In this document: piece after piece, positions 38,732 to 48,079 of the stretch
How positions within the stretch are numbered: the stretch's first letter is position 1
Layout: each line of letters begins with the position of its first letter
Assembly: GCA_036850595.1 (NCBI GenBank)
Contig: CM072156.1
Location: 15,510,326-15,574,325, forward strand
Source: Rhyacichthys aspro
Lineage: Eukaryota; Chordata; Actinopteri; Gobiiformes; Rhyacichthyidae
Direction: 5' to 3'
Length of the DNA: 64,000 nucleotides
The notes under the pieces: model-generated
The model's input: the letters and a program-made list of their open reading frames with translations, nothing else
Told to the model about the DNA's origin: nothing
Databases searched by the model: none
Position numbers and translations under genes: made by a program

Positions 38732-41700
38732 ACAATGCACTTGTTTCATTATGAAGCCGAACATTTGATTTCGTCTTAATAGCAATGACATAACCAAGGC
38801 TCATTTGGGGGATTTCAAAATGCTTGTCCTTGATGGAAAACACAGAGCGCAAATGGCTTGTTTTCCGAGTAAAAGCATTAGACGATGGACAGGATGCCCC
38901 AGACATTGGAATAAAAAGGCAAATGAGACAAAGAGATTGAGTGAGTGGTGGAGAGCCCACTATCATGTCTCCTGAGATAAACATGATGATTGCACCCACA
39001 TTCCACAACGCAGCTAAAACCCTCTGAGGCTTTTGCAATGTGAAAACCCACTTCTTTTCTCTTTATAGTACAACACTTAGGCAGCGGACCACTTTTTTTT
39101 CCACCGTGAACATTGCTCACATCGCTGTTCCCTGAAGCTTGAAAGCACAACATTTCTCAGCCAGCAACTCCCACTGGGACCAAAGCCCAGAGATGGAAAT
39201 GCAAAGGATATGTTTTATTGGACAGTTGCAGACAAATAAATCTAAATATGTATTTTGGTCATGTTTGTGTGCCGGCTGCGTCCTGAGGGAGTTGGAATGA
39301 TTATATGACATAAATAACAATGGTGTAGCGTGATATTAGGTCACATGTTTACATACATAGACCCGAGGTCAGGCAGAGAATAATTCAAACACTATTTCTT
39401 TTCTTTTGAAGTGTGCATTGTTTTGCAGCATACACTGTGTAGGCTTTTTACGCACGGACTATTAATGAGAGACACAGTTCTGCAGTCAAGTGAATAGTTG
39501 AGTTAAAAGTCAAAGGAAGACAGATACAAATCAAAATGTCCAATGTCAGGCAGCACCTAAATCAAATGTTTTGTTTGACTATGAGTATACCTTAGGAAGG
39601 AATACTTTTGGGCTTCTTTATGAGCTTTTTATGTATCCTATTCTTAAATAAAATCATATTTTTTTTCTTTCTTAACCTTGACTGCTTTAACAAAGAATTT
39701 TAAAATCTGCTTTCCAACTTTCCATTCCCTGAGTGTGTCTTTGAAGGCTGAGTAAACTTGGAAATAAAAGTGGCGGCCCATGGCAAACTGCACTTCATAG
39801 CATCCCGCACCCTTTTTCTCTTTGCCACATGTGACAAGTGAGCCATGCAGCTCTGCAGAATTATAAATGTGGTGTCTAATTATTTCTTTTCAAGTCTATA
39901 CAGTAAGAGGTTGCATGCTTTTCTCTTGTTAGGACAAGGATGTCATGAAGAATGCCCTCCAAAATATTCCCTCTCATGCCTTTGACAGGCACCACTGTCT
40001 GTGTGTCAGCACATCTTTGGTTTTAATGAAAGGGATTTCTGAGTTACAAATGCAACTCAGGTGCAGCGATGACATGCTTCAATACACAATGTGAAAGTAG
40101 AATACTTGAGATGTTCTTTTAATCTTCTTTATTCAGAGATCCGTAGTTCAAAATACAGTGAAGATGTCAGATAGTTCCACTTTAAAGGAAGACACAACAC
40201 ACACAGACAAAGCCACATTTGAAATAAAAATAGCCATTAGAGAAAAATGTTGAAGAAGGCCCCTCTTCTATTTTCTTATTATTTTAAAATTATATATAAT
40301 AATATAAATAGGTTGGTTATGTTTTGTTGCTCACACGTCTCTTGCAGTTCAGAACTGCTTTGGCCATGCCTCTGCTGCAAAGCGGTCACAAGGGGGTAGC
40401 ATTGATACAGTTGTTTCAGCCCTTCAGCTGCAGCCAGCAGCAGGACAAACTGCCTTTGATGTAATTGAGGTCTTAGACCTCTTAGAAAAGCATATATTGG
40501 TTTGTATGTGAAAATGTTCAAGGAACAATGGATTTCCATAAGTGGATGTAAAATCGTATTTGGAGCATCCCGGCACTCTAACTGCTCTCTAAACAATAAG
40601 AAAAAAGGACTCCTTCAGGATGGGACGGGTAATTCCAAGGCACTTACAGCCTGGAAATGTAATGGAATGGAGCATTTGGATTAAATGTGTGAGCAAAAGA
40701 TACAGAGCTGACTAGTCCCAGCCTCTTTCCTCTGTGATTCATTCAAATAAAACTGCAGATCCACTGTTCTACACAGCATTACTATACATCCTGAAACAGT
40801 CAGAGTACAATATAAAAAGCATCATGTATTTAATATGGCTGCTTCTTTTTTGGTTTGTATTTATAAATAGAATATGGTTCCAGTCTAAAAAAAACTGTCA
40901 GACAAAAGCAGAGAATTATGACTTTCACTACATATACATTAAGCTGTTAATTATCAATCACTCCCAGCCACACACACATTCCCCTAACAAACATTTTTGT
41001 CTATCCATCTTATCATGCTAAGAAATACTTAAGAGCATGAGTCTGGAAGGGGCTCATAAATAAAGGTTACCTATTTACATATTCAGTTTATCATGAATAT
41101 TGCATACTCTGTACATAAAAATTCAAATGCAGTGTTTATGAAATATGATCATGCAGCAAATGTGGAAAGACACAGAGCACAGCCCATTCATACATGAGAA
41201 AGATTCCTCTGTGATTAATAAAAATAATATAGATATTAGCCTGACAGAAATGAACTCCTGCCCATAGACTTATGGTTGCCTTTAATTCAGCCAAATATTC
41301 ATCAAGTGAACAGCATCTATTGTAGGGCACCACCTTTAAAAATATGTAGTGAAAGCTCAAAGTAAATTTGTGACGTGTCAGAGTTGACGTCAGGGTTATA
41401 GATGGATTTATGTCCCATTAAACCAGCAACATATTCAAACTCTTACCTACTGTATCTGCAACTCAGCCATCCAATAATTCAGAGCAAAATAATGACGGCC
41501 ATAAAACAACTATGCTTTACTGACTTGTCCCTCAGTGGTCATCTTCTCTATAGTGGGTGATTTAACATGGACGACAGTATAAGTAAAAATAATGTTGCTC
41601 TGTACTCGAGACACACACTGACAGAAGCAATTTGTATGTTTTCAAAAAGGTACAAAAATTAAGTTGCTCTTAATTTAAATAAATACGTTGATAAATGAAG

Positions 41701-43141
41701 CGACTGATTGTAGGTTTATTTTTTTAGTTTAAAAGATTCACAAATGACAAAGCAAAAAATGCCAAAGAAAAGCTGTTGGGCAGTTATATTTAATAGAGCT
41801 GAAAGGAATAATAGCATCAAGGAGCGAACACTGTGCAGCAAGTGTCTCATCTCTTCTCATGAACTAGTTAACCTGAAAGAATACCATCTACAAATGTGTT
41901 TCACCAAAAGCAAATTACCTAGGTTTTGTGGAGGGGAACTAATCTCTCCAAGCATGACACTGGACAGGAAAGGCCTCTTACTGTTATTATGATGTGTCGG
42001 CTTGTGTTAGATGGAGGGCCTTGATGGCCGCATCAGGAAGAAGCATCAAAGCCCCTCTACCATGACAGCACTCTGATGGATGCACGGCTCATGGAGGGCC
42101 GGGGAAGATGGAGGTTAGGAGACTGGTGATGAGGAGTAAGAAGGAGGGTGATATGAGGTGCAGCGGGGGTGAGACAATAGTAAATACCTACAAATGCAGT
42201 GCATTAGCAGTGGGTGCAGAGCCCAAGATAATATTAGCATGCACGATAAAGCCCTCTATTGGACAGGCCGTCTCAGAAACAAAACAAAAGGCGCTGTATG
42301 GTGAATTTTCAAAGCCTATATTTTCTGACTGTGGTGATTTTTGTCTGTATATGAAAAGGGCTGGCAATAACAGGTTATCTCAAAGTAATTTAGAAAAGCA
42401 AAATGTCTGTTTACTGACGTTTGATCAAATGCACTATGGGTGGGTACATTGATTTTGATGTTATACAAAACATGTACAAGTTTGCAGGAGAAATGACAAA
42501 ATTGTCAAGTTGTAATTGTGCTGTACTCTGCAGTGTGTGGAAGGGGATTGTTGGGGCTTGGTTAAACTGATGCAGATGGTTCCACACACTTGGTGCTGTA
42601 ATGGAGCAGAACAGTGTCACAAAAACTCGGTAAGTCTGTCTTAACTGACTAACCTGACATGACAACTATCAGGTTATAAAATAGAATATAATAATAAAAT
42701 ATGTTCTGAGCACCACACTGCTTATAGACGCCCATTTAGCAAGAATGAGGCTATTATCTCTTCACCTTTTCCTGTCGTTGATATCATAAATACCCAGTTC
42801 ATTGTGTGATATGAGTAATGGAACATGATCTCAATGAGGAAGTGATTGATATAGTAATCCATATTATTATATTACAGATTATATTTGGTGTATATCTATG
42901 TGCTTTTTAGTTATTTTAGAAAGACCTTACACTTTCATTTCCTTTTGGGGATTAATCAAGTTGAATTTTTTTATTTTTTGTTTATTAGAAGAATTATTAA
43001 GTGATCTTTAATAAGACCATTAAAAACATGTTGATTATTACAGTCTTATCTGATACCTTTTACACTTGTTGGTGCACCAGTGTTGCTGTTTTTTGGTTTT
43101 TTTTTCATGTTTAGATGCTCACAGCTGGGAGAATCTTGTAC

Positions 43142-43146
43142 ACAGT
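43142..43146. repeat. target-site duplication ACAGT, left copy
   Basis: ACAGT directly abuts the first base of the left LTR, and the same five bases follow the right LTR at 49308-49312. A 5-bp duplication is normal for Ty3/gypsy integrases and shows that both LTRs belong to one insertion event. Confidence 0.93.
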
Positions 43147-43762
43147 TGTTACGACCCAAGGGTGAAACATATTTAAAGATGGACACAGGAGACAGAGGTA
43201 TAAGTTTTAAACTTTTGTTTATTTTAGTTTCAGTCTGTTTAGACATCAAAACCCTCCCGTGCTTCAAAGTAACAAAATAAAGGAACCGTAGCGAGCCGGC
43301 CAAACAGAATAGAAGGACGGTGTGTCAGACAGGCCAACCCTGTACAGGGCCGTAGAAGCTGCTGACCCACCGCTACCCCTAACGAAAACCCCAGGCCTAA
43401 GCCCTAACGAAAGAAACAACGAAAACAGGACAGCCGGTCCCGCTAGGTTAAACAAAAGGCTAAAGGCTAACCAAAAAAACACAGAGCCGGCATCAGCCGC
43501 AGCCGGCCTGGTCCGGCAGGCGGAGCCAGACGGAGGAGGAGAGCTCGGGACGAGCGGACGAGAGCGCGCAGAGCGAAGCGCCAGAGGGACGGACCGCAGG
43601 CAGAGAGTCGGCGGCAGAGAGCGAGCGGCACCACCGGTAGGCCTACTTATAGGCTACAGGAAACCGCCAAAATTAACGAGCTCCACCTACAAGACAAAAG
43701 GGGTAAAGGGGGAACAACAAGGACAGGTAGAATACAAATAGGTGCGGTGCCAGCACCTAACA
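43147..43762 (-). repeat. 3' LTR (616 bp)
   Basis: On the element strand it begins TGTTAGGTGC and ends GTCGTAACA, with 5-bp inverted ends TGTTA/TAACA. It matches the right LTR base for base except for one G missing in the run at 43547-43549 and one C missing at 43555. An AATAAA signal lies at 43218-43223. Long plus-strand open frames inside it (for example 43322-43741) are shadows of a CpG-rich sequence. Confidence 0.96.
43218..43223 (-). terminator. polyadenylation signal AATAAA in 3' LTR
   Basis: AATAAA on the element strand, about 70 bp before the LTR end. It is the natural signal for ending the genomic RNA in the R region. The same motif is in the 5' LTR at 48761-48766. Confidence 0.6.
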
Positions 43763-43774
43763 CCCCAACCCCAA
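43763..43774 (-). other. polypurine tract (plus-strand primer site)
   Basis: On the element strand TTGGGGTTGGGG directly abuts the TG of the 3' LTR, the required position for the RNase H-resistant primer of plus-strand DNA synthesis. It is G-rich but interrupted by TT pairs, unlike the usual A/G-only tract. Confidence 0.7.
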
Positions 43775-43777
43775 GAT

Positions 43778-43832
43778 ACTGGACAATGGTGGTAAAAAAA
43801 AAATACCACCACGACGAAAAACATTGTCCAGT
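43778..43832 (-). other. RNA hairpin between pol stop and polypurine tract
   Basis: The arms ACTGGACAATG (43778-43788) and CATTGTCCAGT (43822-43832) are perfect complements. Inside them GTGGTA (43789-43794) pairs with TACCAC (43804-43809), leaving a nine-base homopolymer loop (43795-43803). Unpaired bases on one side form a 10-12 base bulge. The outer arm reaches the last base of the pol stop codon (TAA, 43832-43834). In the transcript the loop would be U9. Function unknown; candidates are RNA processing, export or packaging. Confidence 0.75.
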
Positions 43833-46800
43833 TATAAACGCGACAACGCGTCAGCTAGAACATTATCCTTTCCCTTTATATGTTTTAGCTCAATATTAAA
43901 TTCCTGCAAACGGAGACTCCAATTCATTAAGCGCCTGTTTTTGTTGCGCATGCGGTATAAAAACACGAGTGGATTATGGTCCGTATAAACAATCACAGGC
44001 GCACTGGCGGAACCAACGTAAACTTGGAAATGTTCTAAGGACACAAGCAATGCGAGAGCTTCTTTTTCAATGGTCGAGTACCACCTTTGATGGCGATCAA
44101 GTTTCTTAGAAAAATACGAAACTGGATGGTCAATGCCATCAGAATCCTCCTGCACTAAGACCGCGCCCACCCCCGTATCACTGGCGTCTACAGCCAATTT
44201 AAACGGTCGATTAAACGAAGGCGCAGCAAGGACCGGAGCGCACAACAACAGGGACTTAGTTTGTTCAAAAGCAGTCTGACAGCGTTCAGACCACACAAAC
44301 GGCACTTTCGGACTCAGTAGGTCAGTTAGCGGAGACGCTACAGCAGAGAAGTTTTTGCAAAACCCCCGGTAATAACCAACCATTGCAAGATATCGGCGAA
44401 GCTCAGTGCGAGTGGTTGGGACAGGAAACGCAACAATGTTTTCTACTTTTGCCTGAACAGGACGCACCTGACCTCCACCCACCACCTTTCCCAAGTAGGT
44501 GACTGTTGCCTGAGCAAATTCACATTTAGACAAATTTACGGTCAGATTGGCCTCTTTTAGACGACGAAACACAACTCGAAGGTGTTCTAAGTGCTCAACC
44601 CAAGTCTCCGAACACACCACCAAGTCGTCCAAATAAGCCTCACAAAAGGACAGACCGGACAGCACAATGTTCATTAAGCGCTGAAAAGTAGCTGGTGCGT
44701 TGCGCATGCCAAAAGCCATGACTGTGTATTGTAAAAAGTCATCTGGCGTAACGAATGCAGAAATTTCCTTTGCGCGCTCGGTTAAAGGCACCTGCCAGTA
44801 ACCTTTCAGCAAGTCAAGTTTGGAAACAAAGTTTGCGTCACCCACCCGGTCAACACAGTCCTCGATACGTGGCAAAGGGAAACAATCAGGCTTGGTAACA
44901 TTGTTCACCTTCCTGAAGTCCGTACAAAAACGGTCTTCGCCGTTGGACTTAATAGCAAGTAAGCAAGGCGAACTCCAGGCACTACAGCTGGGTTCAGCAA
45001 TATTATTGGACAACATATACTCAACCTGCTGTTTAAGGCGATGACGCTTGTCCGGATTGACACGGTAAGGGTGTTGCTTAATAGGCAGTGAATCACCAAC
45101 ATCAATGTCATGCATCAAGACTGTGGTCTGACATGGAACATCTGAAAACAAACAGTTATTTGTGTTCAACAGGTCTACCAAATCTGAGCGCTGTAGCTCT
45201 GGAAGATGAGCTAAGTAAGCAGAAAGATCATTCATAACTTCTGAGTTGAGCAACTTTCCGTGAGTCAGCGCTTCACACAAAGCCCCGCCTCCCTCGTCAG
45301 CGACTGGCAGCGCCACTGTACCATTCAACGAGGACACACAAGAGGCGGCACTTTCAGCACCGGACAGCGCTCCTGGGACAATTTCAGTAGCAAGACAGGA
45401 CACTGGAACTTCAGCACTGGACAGCGTCAAGGGAGTGACAACAGCATCAGCACCAGGGGCGACAGGTGACGGAGAAGGTGTCCGTTCACAATAACGTTTT
45501 AACATATTTATGTGACACAAACGGGACCTACGCCTTCTGTCAGGCGTGGCTACAAGATAGTCCCTGTCACCAACCTTCTCTTGGACTACATAAGGCCCAC
45601 TGTAACGAGCTTGAAGGCTCGCACCAGGTATAGGCAATAACACCAACACTTTGTCACCAGGCTGAAACACTCTGACTACCGCGTTCCTGTCAAACCAAGT
45701 TTTCATCTTGTTTTGTGCAGATTCCAAGTTGTTTTTAGCGATTTCACACGCACGGCGCAGTCTGTACCTAAAGTTACAAACATAATCCAACAGGTTCAGC
45801 TCTGTCCCTTCATTCAACCAGGTCTCCTTCAGGAGCCTTAAGGGACCACGCACCGTGTGTGCAAAAACCAGCTCTGAGGGACTAAAACCAAGAGATTCCT
45901 GAACCACTTCGCGAATAGCAAACATTTGCAAATGAACGCCTTCGTCCCAGTCTTTTTCAAACTCTAAACAGTATGTACGGAGCATAGTTTTGAGAGTCTG
46001 GTGGAAGCGCTCTAGCGCACCCTGGCTCTCCGGATGATAAGCGCTAGAATGACAATGCTGGATCTTGAGCTGCTTGAGGACCTGTGCAAACACGCGTGAC
46101 ATGAAGTTAGAACCTTGATCTGTCTGGACCACTTTAGGCAGACCAAACAGGGAGAAAAACTTCGTCAGGGCTTTAACTACAACTGGAGTTGTGATTTTAC
46201 GCACAGGAAAGACCTCTGGAAAGCGAGTGGAGACGCACATAACCGTAATTAGGAATTTGTTTCCTGTTTTAGTTCGAGGCAGCGGTCCCACACAGTCAAC
46301 CAACACCCGTTCAAATGGTTCACCAACGGCTGGAATGGGATACAAAGGAGCCGGAGGAATGGTCTGATTTGGTTTTCCCGAGATTTGACACCAATGACAG
46401 GATCTACAGTGACGCGTAACATCCCCTTTTATTCCCGGCCAGAAGAAATGTTGCAGAATGCGGTGATAAGTTTTCTTTATTCCCAAGTGACCAGCCAGAG
46501 GATTGTCATGAGCCAACTTTAATATCTCGTTTCGACATGGAGTAGGAACTACAATTTGTGAAACAATGCTCCACTCTTCCACCGGAGACACACTTAATGG
46601 CGTCCATTTACGCATCAGTAACCCGTCTTTCAGAAAATACCCAGTGGACATAGACTCAGCGTCTCCACCAGTTACTGCAATGTCAAACAAAGTGGACAAG
46701 GACTCATCATTTCTCTGGCCAGCTATCAACTGCTGCCGGGACAAAGACAGGCTGTCAACATTAGGAATATGTGTCACACTCATAATGTCGGTATTAGCGG

Positions 46801-48079
46801 CTAACGGAGCTACATCTGTGGACTCAGCGGCGGGTTTACACAGAAAAGTGTCACTCAAAACAACCTCATCTTGCTGCTTTTTGTACATGGACCGAGTAAC
46901 AGCACAAGATGAAAAAACTTTTGGAAACTTTAAAGCAAGCTCATCTGGTGACTTCTGTACTGGAACAAGTGTTACTTCAGGAGTGACTAAAACTTTACCA
47001 CCGGCTAAGTCGTTCCCCATAATAAACTGAATCCCTCTAACTGGAAACTCAGGCCTCACTCCGACTTTCACTTCACCTGATACCAAATCAGATTCAACAC
47101 GCACTCTGTGTAATGGCACACCAATGTCTTCCATTGCAATCCCCAATATCGGTACATCAGAACCAACGGCAGACTTTTCATTAAATGCCAAAACCCCAGA
47201 CAAAATGAAGGACTGTGAAGCAGCCGAATCACGGAGTATTTTTATTGGGACACAGACATTATCACCGGGCAACGACACAACACCATCCATAATAAATGGA
47301 GAAAAATCTGTTAAATCAATGGACTTCTCACAAGGATTAACAGGTATGGCAAGGTTTTGTCTCGGCTTATTTAATAAAGCAACGGGCTTGGAGTTTCGTT
47401 TTTTTAACACAGGGCAACTCGCAACAATGTGGCCGGTCTTTTTACAATAGAAACACATAAAATTGTCTTTCCCTCTCAGGTCACCCTTTTCAGTTGTGTC
47501 TTGCTCCGAGCTTATTCCTTTAACACTGTCTGTAGGTATTGGAAAACCTTTAACACCCTCTTTTCCGTCACCACTCAGAGACTCGACAGGTTTAGCACTA
47601 AATGATCGGTCTGAAAAAACGGTTTTGTGCGTAAGGACGTATTCGTCCACTAACACTGCAGCTTTAAAGACATCACATACTTTGTGTTCGTTTATGTACG
47701 TGGCTACTCTGTCAGGCAGACAATTCTTAAAGTCTTCGAGTAAAATCAATTGCTTTAGCTTACCGAAATCTTTAACTTCACTTGATGTACACCATCTCTC
47801 AAAGAGGGCTTCTTTCTCACGGGCAAACTCCACGTAGGTGTGGTATGGATTTTTCTTTAGTCTCCGAAACTTTTGACGGTAGGCTTCTGGCACAAGTTCA
47901 AAAGATCTGAGAACCGCCGCTTTGACCTTATCATAATTTAGACAGTCCTCTGCAGGCAACGATGAATACGCCGCTTGGGCTTTACCGCTAAGGACGCACT
48001 GTAATAATAAAGTCCACACCTCTTTAGGCCACTTTAATGTGTCTGCCACACGCTCGAAAAGGATAAAAAACTTATCCAC
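43832..48079 (-). CDS. Gag-Pol polyprotein, main open frame (1,415 codons)
   Basis: Replication polyprotein of the Gmr1-type element. Approximate residues are: capsid with SCAN-like C-terminal half 1-150; CCHC knuckle 209-222; protease 270-372 (D284, motif DSA); integrase zinc finger H524, H531, C561, C564; integrase core D595, D654, E690 (D-D-35-E); GPY/F module 800-865; Ser/Pro/Ala-rich linker 866-990; reverse transcriptase 1000-1200 with YLDD at 1149-1152; RNase H 1290-1415 ending ADALSRL. No stop or frame break occurs anywhere in it, and all catalytic residues expected of integrase, RT and RNase H are present. The listed first codon is GTG inside the capsid, not a true start: translation should begin at ATG 48521 in another frame. 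It therefore depends on frameshifting, or on the frame breaks being sequence errors. No env follows. Confidence 0.95.
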   Translation of the reverse strand: MDKFFILFERVADTLKWPKEVWTLLLQCVLSGKAQAAYSSLPAEDCLNYDKVKAAVLRSFELVPEAYRQKFRRLKKNPYHTYVEFAREKEALFERWCTSSEVKDFGKLKQLILLEDFKNCLPDRVATYINEHKVCDVFKAAVLVDEYVLTHKTVFSDRSFSAKPVESLSGDGKEGVKGFPIPTDSVKGISSEQDTTEKGDLRGKDNFMCFYCKKTGHIVASCPVLKKRNSKPVALLNKPRQNLAIPVNPCEKSIDLTDFSPFIMDGVVSLPGDNVCVPIKILRDSAASQSFILSGVLAFNEKSAVGSDVPILGIAMEDIGVPLHRVRVESDLVSGEVKVGVRPEFPVRGIQFIMGNDLAGGKVLVTPEVTLVPVQKSPDELALKFPKVFSSCAVTRSMYKKQQDEVVLSDTFLCKPAAESTDVAPLAANTDIMSVTHIPNVDSLSLSRQQLIAGQRNDESLSTLFDIAVTGGDAESMSTGYFLKDGLLMRKWTPLSVSPVEEWSIVSQIVVPTPCRNEILKLAHDNPLAGHLGIKKTYHRILQHFFWPGIKGDVTRHCRSCHWCQISGKPNQTIPPAPLYPIPAVGEPFERVLVDCVGPLPRTKTGNKFLITVMCVSTRFPEVFPVRKITTPVVVKALTKFFSLFGLPKVVQTDQGSNFMSRVFAQVLKQLKIQHCHSSAYHPESQGALERFHQTLKTMLRTYCLEFEKDWDEGVHLQMFAIREVVQESLGFSPSELVFAHTVRGPLRLLKETWLNEGTELNLLDYVCNFRYRLRRACEIAKNNLESAQNKMKTWFDRNAVVRVFQPGDKVLVLLPIPGASLQARYSGPYVVQEKVGDRDYLVATPDRRRRSRLCHINMLKRYCERTPSPSPVAPGADAVVTPLTLSSAEVPVSCLATEIVPGALSGAESAASCVSSLNGTVALPVADEGGGALCEALTHGKLLNSEVMNDLSAYLAHLPELQRSDLVDLLNTNNCLFSDVPCQTTVLMHDIDVGDSLPIKQHPYRVNPDKRHRLKQQVEYMLSNNIAEPSCSAWSSPCLLAIKSNGEDRFCTDFRKVNNVTKPDCFPLPRIEDCVDRVGDANFVSKLDLLKGYWQVPLTERAKEISAFVTPDDFLQYTVMAFGMRNAPATFQRLMNIVLSGLSFCEAYLDDLVVCSETWVEHLEHLRVVFRRLKEANLTVNLSKCEFAQATVTYLGKVVGGGQVRPVQAKVENIVAFPVPTTRTELRRYLAMVGYYRGFCKNFSAVASPLTDLLSPKVPFVWSERCQTAFEQTKSLLLCAPVLAAPSFNRPFKLAVDASDTGVGAVLVQEDSDGIDHPVSYFSKKLDRHQRWYSTIEKEALALLVSLEHFQVYVGSASAPVIVYTDHNPLVFLYRMRNKNRRLMNWSLRLQEFNIELKHIKGKDNVLADALSRL
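43835..44212 (-). other. RNase H domain
   Basis: Residues about 1290-1415. It contains LAVDASDTGVGAVL with the first catalytic Asp (D1298), the TIEKEALAL segment and YTDHNPL, the usual Ty3/gypsy RNase H motifs. It degrades the RNA strand of the DNA-RNA hybrid. It lies at the extreme C-terminus, not before integrase. Confidence 0.93.
44480..45082 (-). other. reverse transcriptase domain
   Basis: Residues about 1000-1200. Motifs are FCTDFRKVN, LPRIEDCVD, SKLDLLKGYWQVPL, MAFGMRNAPATFQ and the catalytic YLDD (1149-1152), followed by the thumb and connection. All are typical Ty3/gypsy sequences and intact. Confidence 0.95.
45485..46510 (-). other. integrase (zinc finger, catalytic core, GPY/F module)
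   Basis: Residues about 524-865. The HHCC finger (H524, H531, C561, C564) is followed by a core with D595 (VDCVGPL), D654 (TDQGSNF) and E690 (ESQGALERFHQTLK). Then comes a GPY/F module with YSGPYVV and LCHINMLKRY, a C-terminal form specific to Ty3/gypsy and retroviruses. No chromodomain is seen. The whole unit lies upstream of RT. Confidence 0.94.
46964..47272 (-). other. aspartic protease domain
   Basis: Residues about 270-372. The active-site segment reads LRDSAASQSFI (D284), followed about 70 residues later by FIMGNDLAG, the retropepsin C-terminal motif. The usual D-S/T-G triad has alanine in place of glycine. It cleaves the polyprotein. Confidence 0.8.
47414..47455 (-). other. nucleocapsid CCHC zinc knuckle
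   Basis: One C-X2-C-X4-H-X4-C knuckle, CFYCKKTGHIVASC (residues 209-222), the RNA-binding and packaging motif of Gag. Confidence 0.93.
47630..47902 (-). other. capsid C-terminal half, SCAN-like
   Basis: Residues about 60-150. Features include FERWCTSSEV, then KLKQLILLEDFKNCLPDRV, a Y-I-N-E-H segment and AAVLVDEYVLTHK. This matches the SCAN layout of E-Q-I-L-E-L-L-V-L-E-Q-F, a leucine-proline turn and a final helix. The SCAN domain of vertebrate zinc-finger proteins is known to derive from the capsid of Gmr1-like elements. Confidence 0.75.

Larger units (their letters stand above)
28101..43141. other. non-coding stretch, left of the retrotransposon
   Basis: 15 kb with no supportable gene. 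Open frames such as 32272-32685 are hydrophobic AT-rich translations without family resemblance. It holds homopolymer tracts at 33076, 36078 and 38711 and an E-box triplet at 30262. By synteny with tetrapods it may be the pbx3-mvb12b interval, which would be expected to contain regulatory elements. Segments 30430-30600 and 36960-37400 look like candidate conserved elements, but this cannot be tested here. Confidence 0.5.

Noticed and set aside
43322..43741. 139-codon plus-strand open frame in the left LTR (and its copy at 48865-49185)
   Set aside because: It lies antisense to the element inside both LTRs, and CpG-rich composition removes stops. The two LTR copies lose frame relative to each other at one-base indels, and there is no recognisable product.
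44820..47837. Several plus-strand open frames of 69-154 codons over the pol region
   Set aside because: They are antisense shadows of the 1,415-codon Gag-Pol frame.
48079..48079. GTG at 48079 as the start codon of the long frame
   Set aside because: It lies inside the capsid sequence. The homologous protein clearly continues upstream in another frame to ATG 48521.
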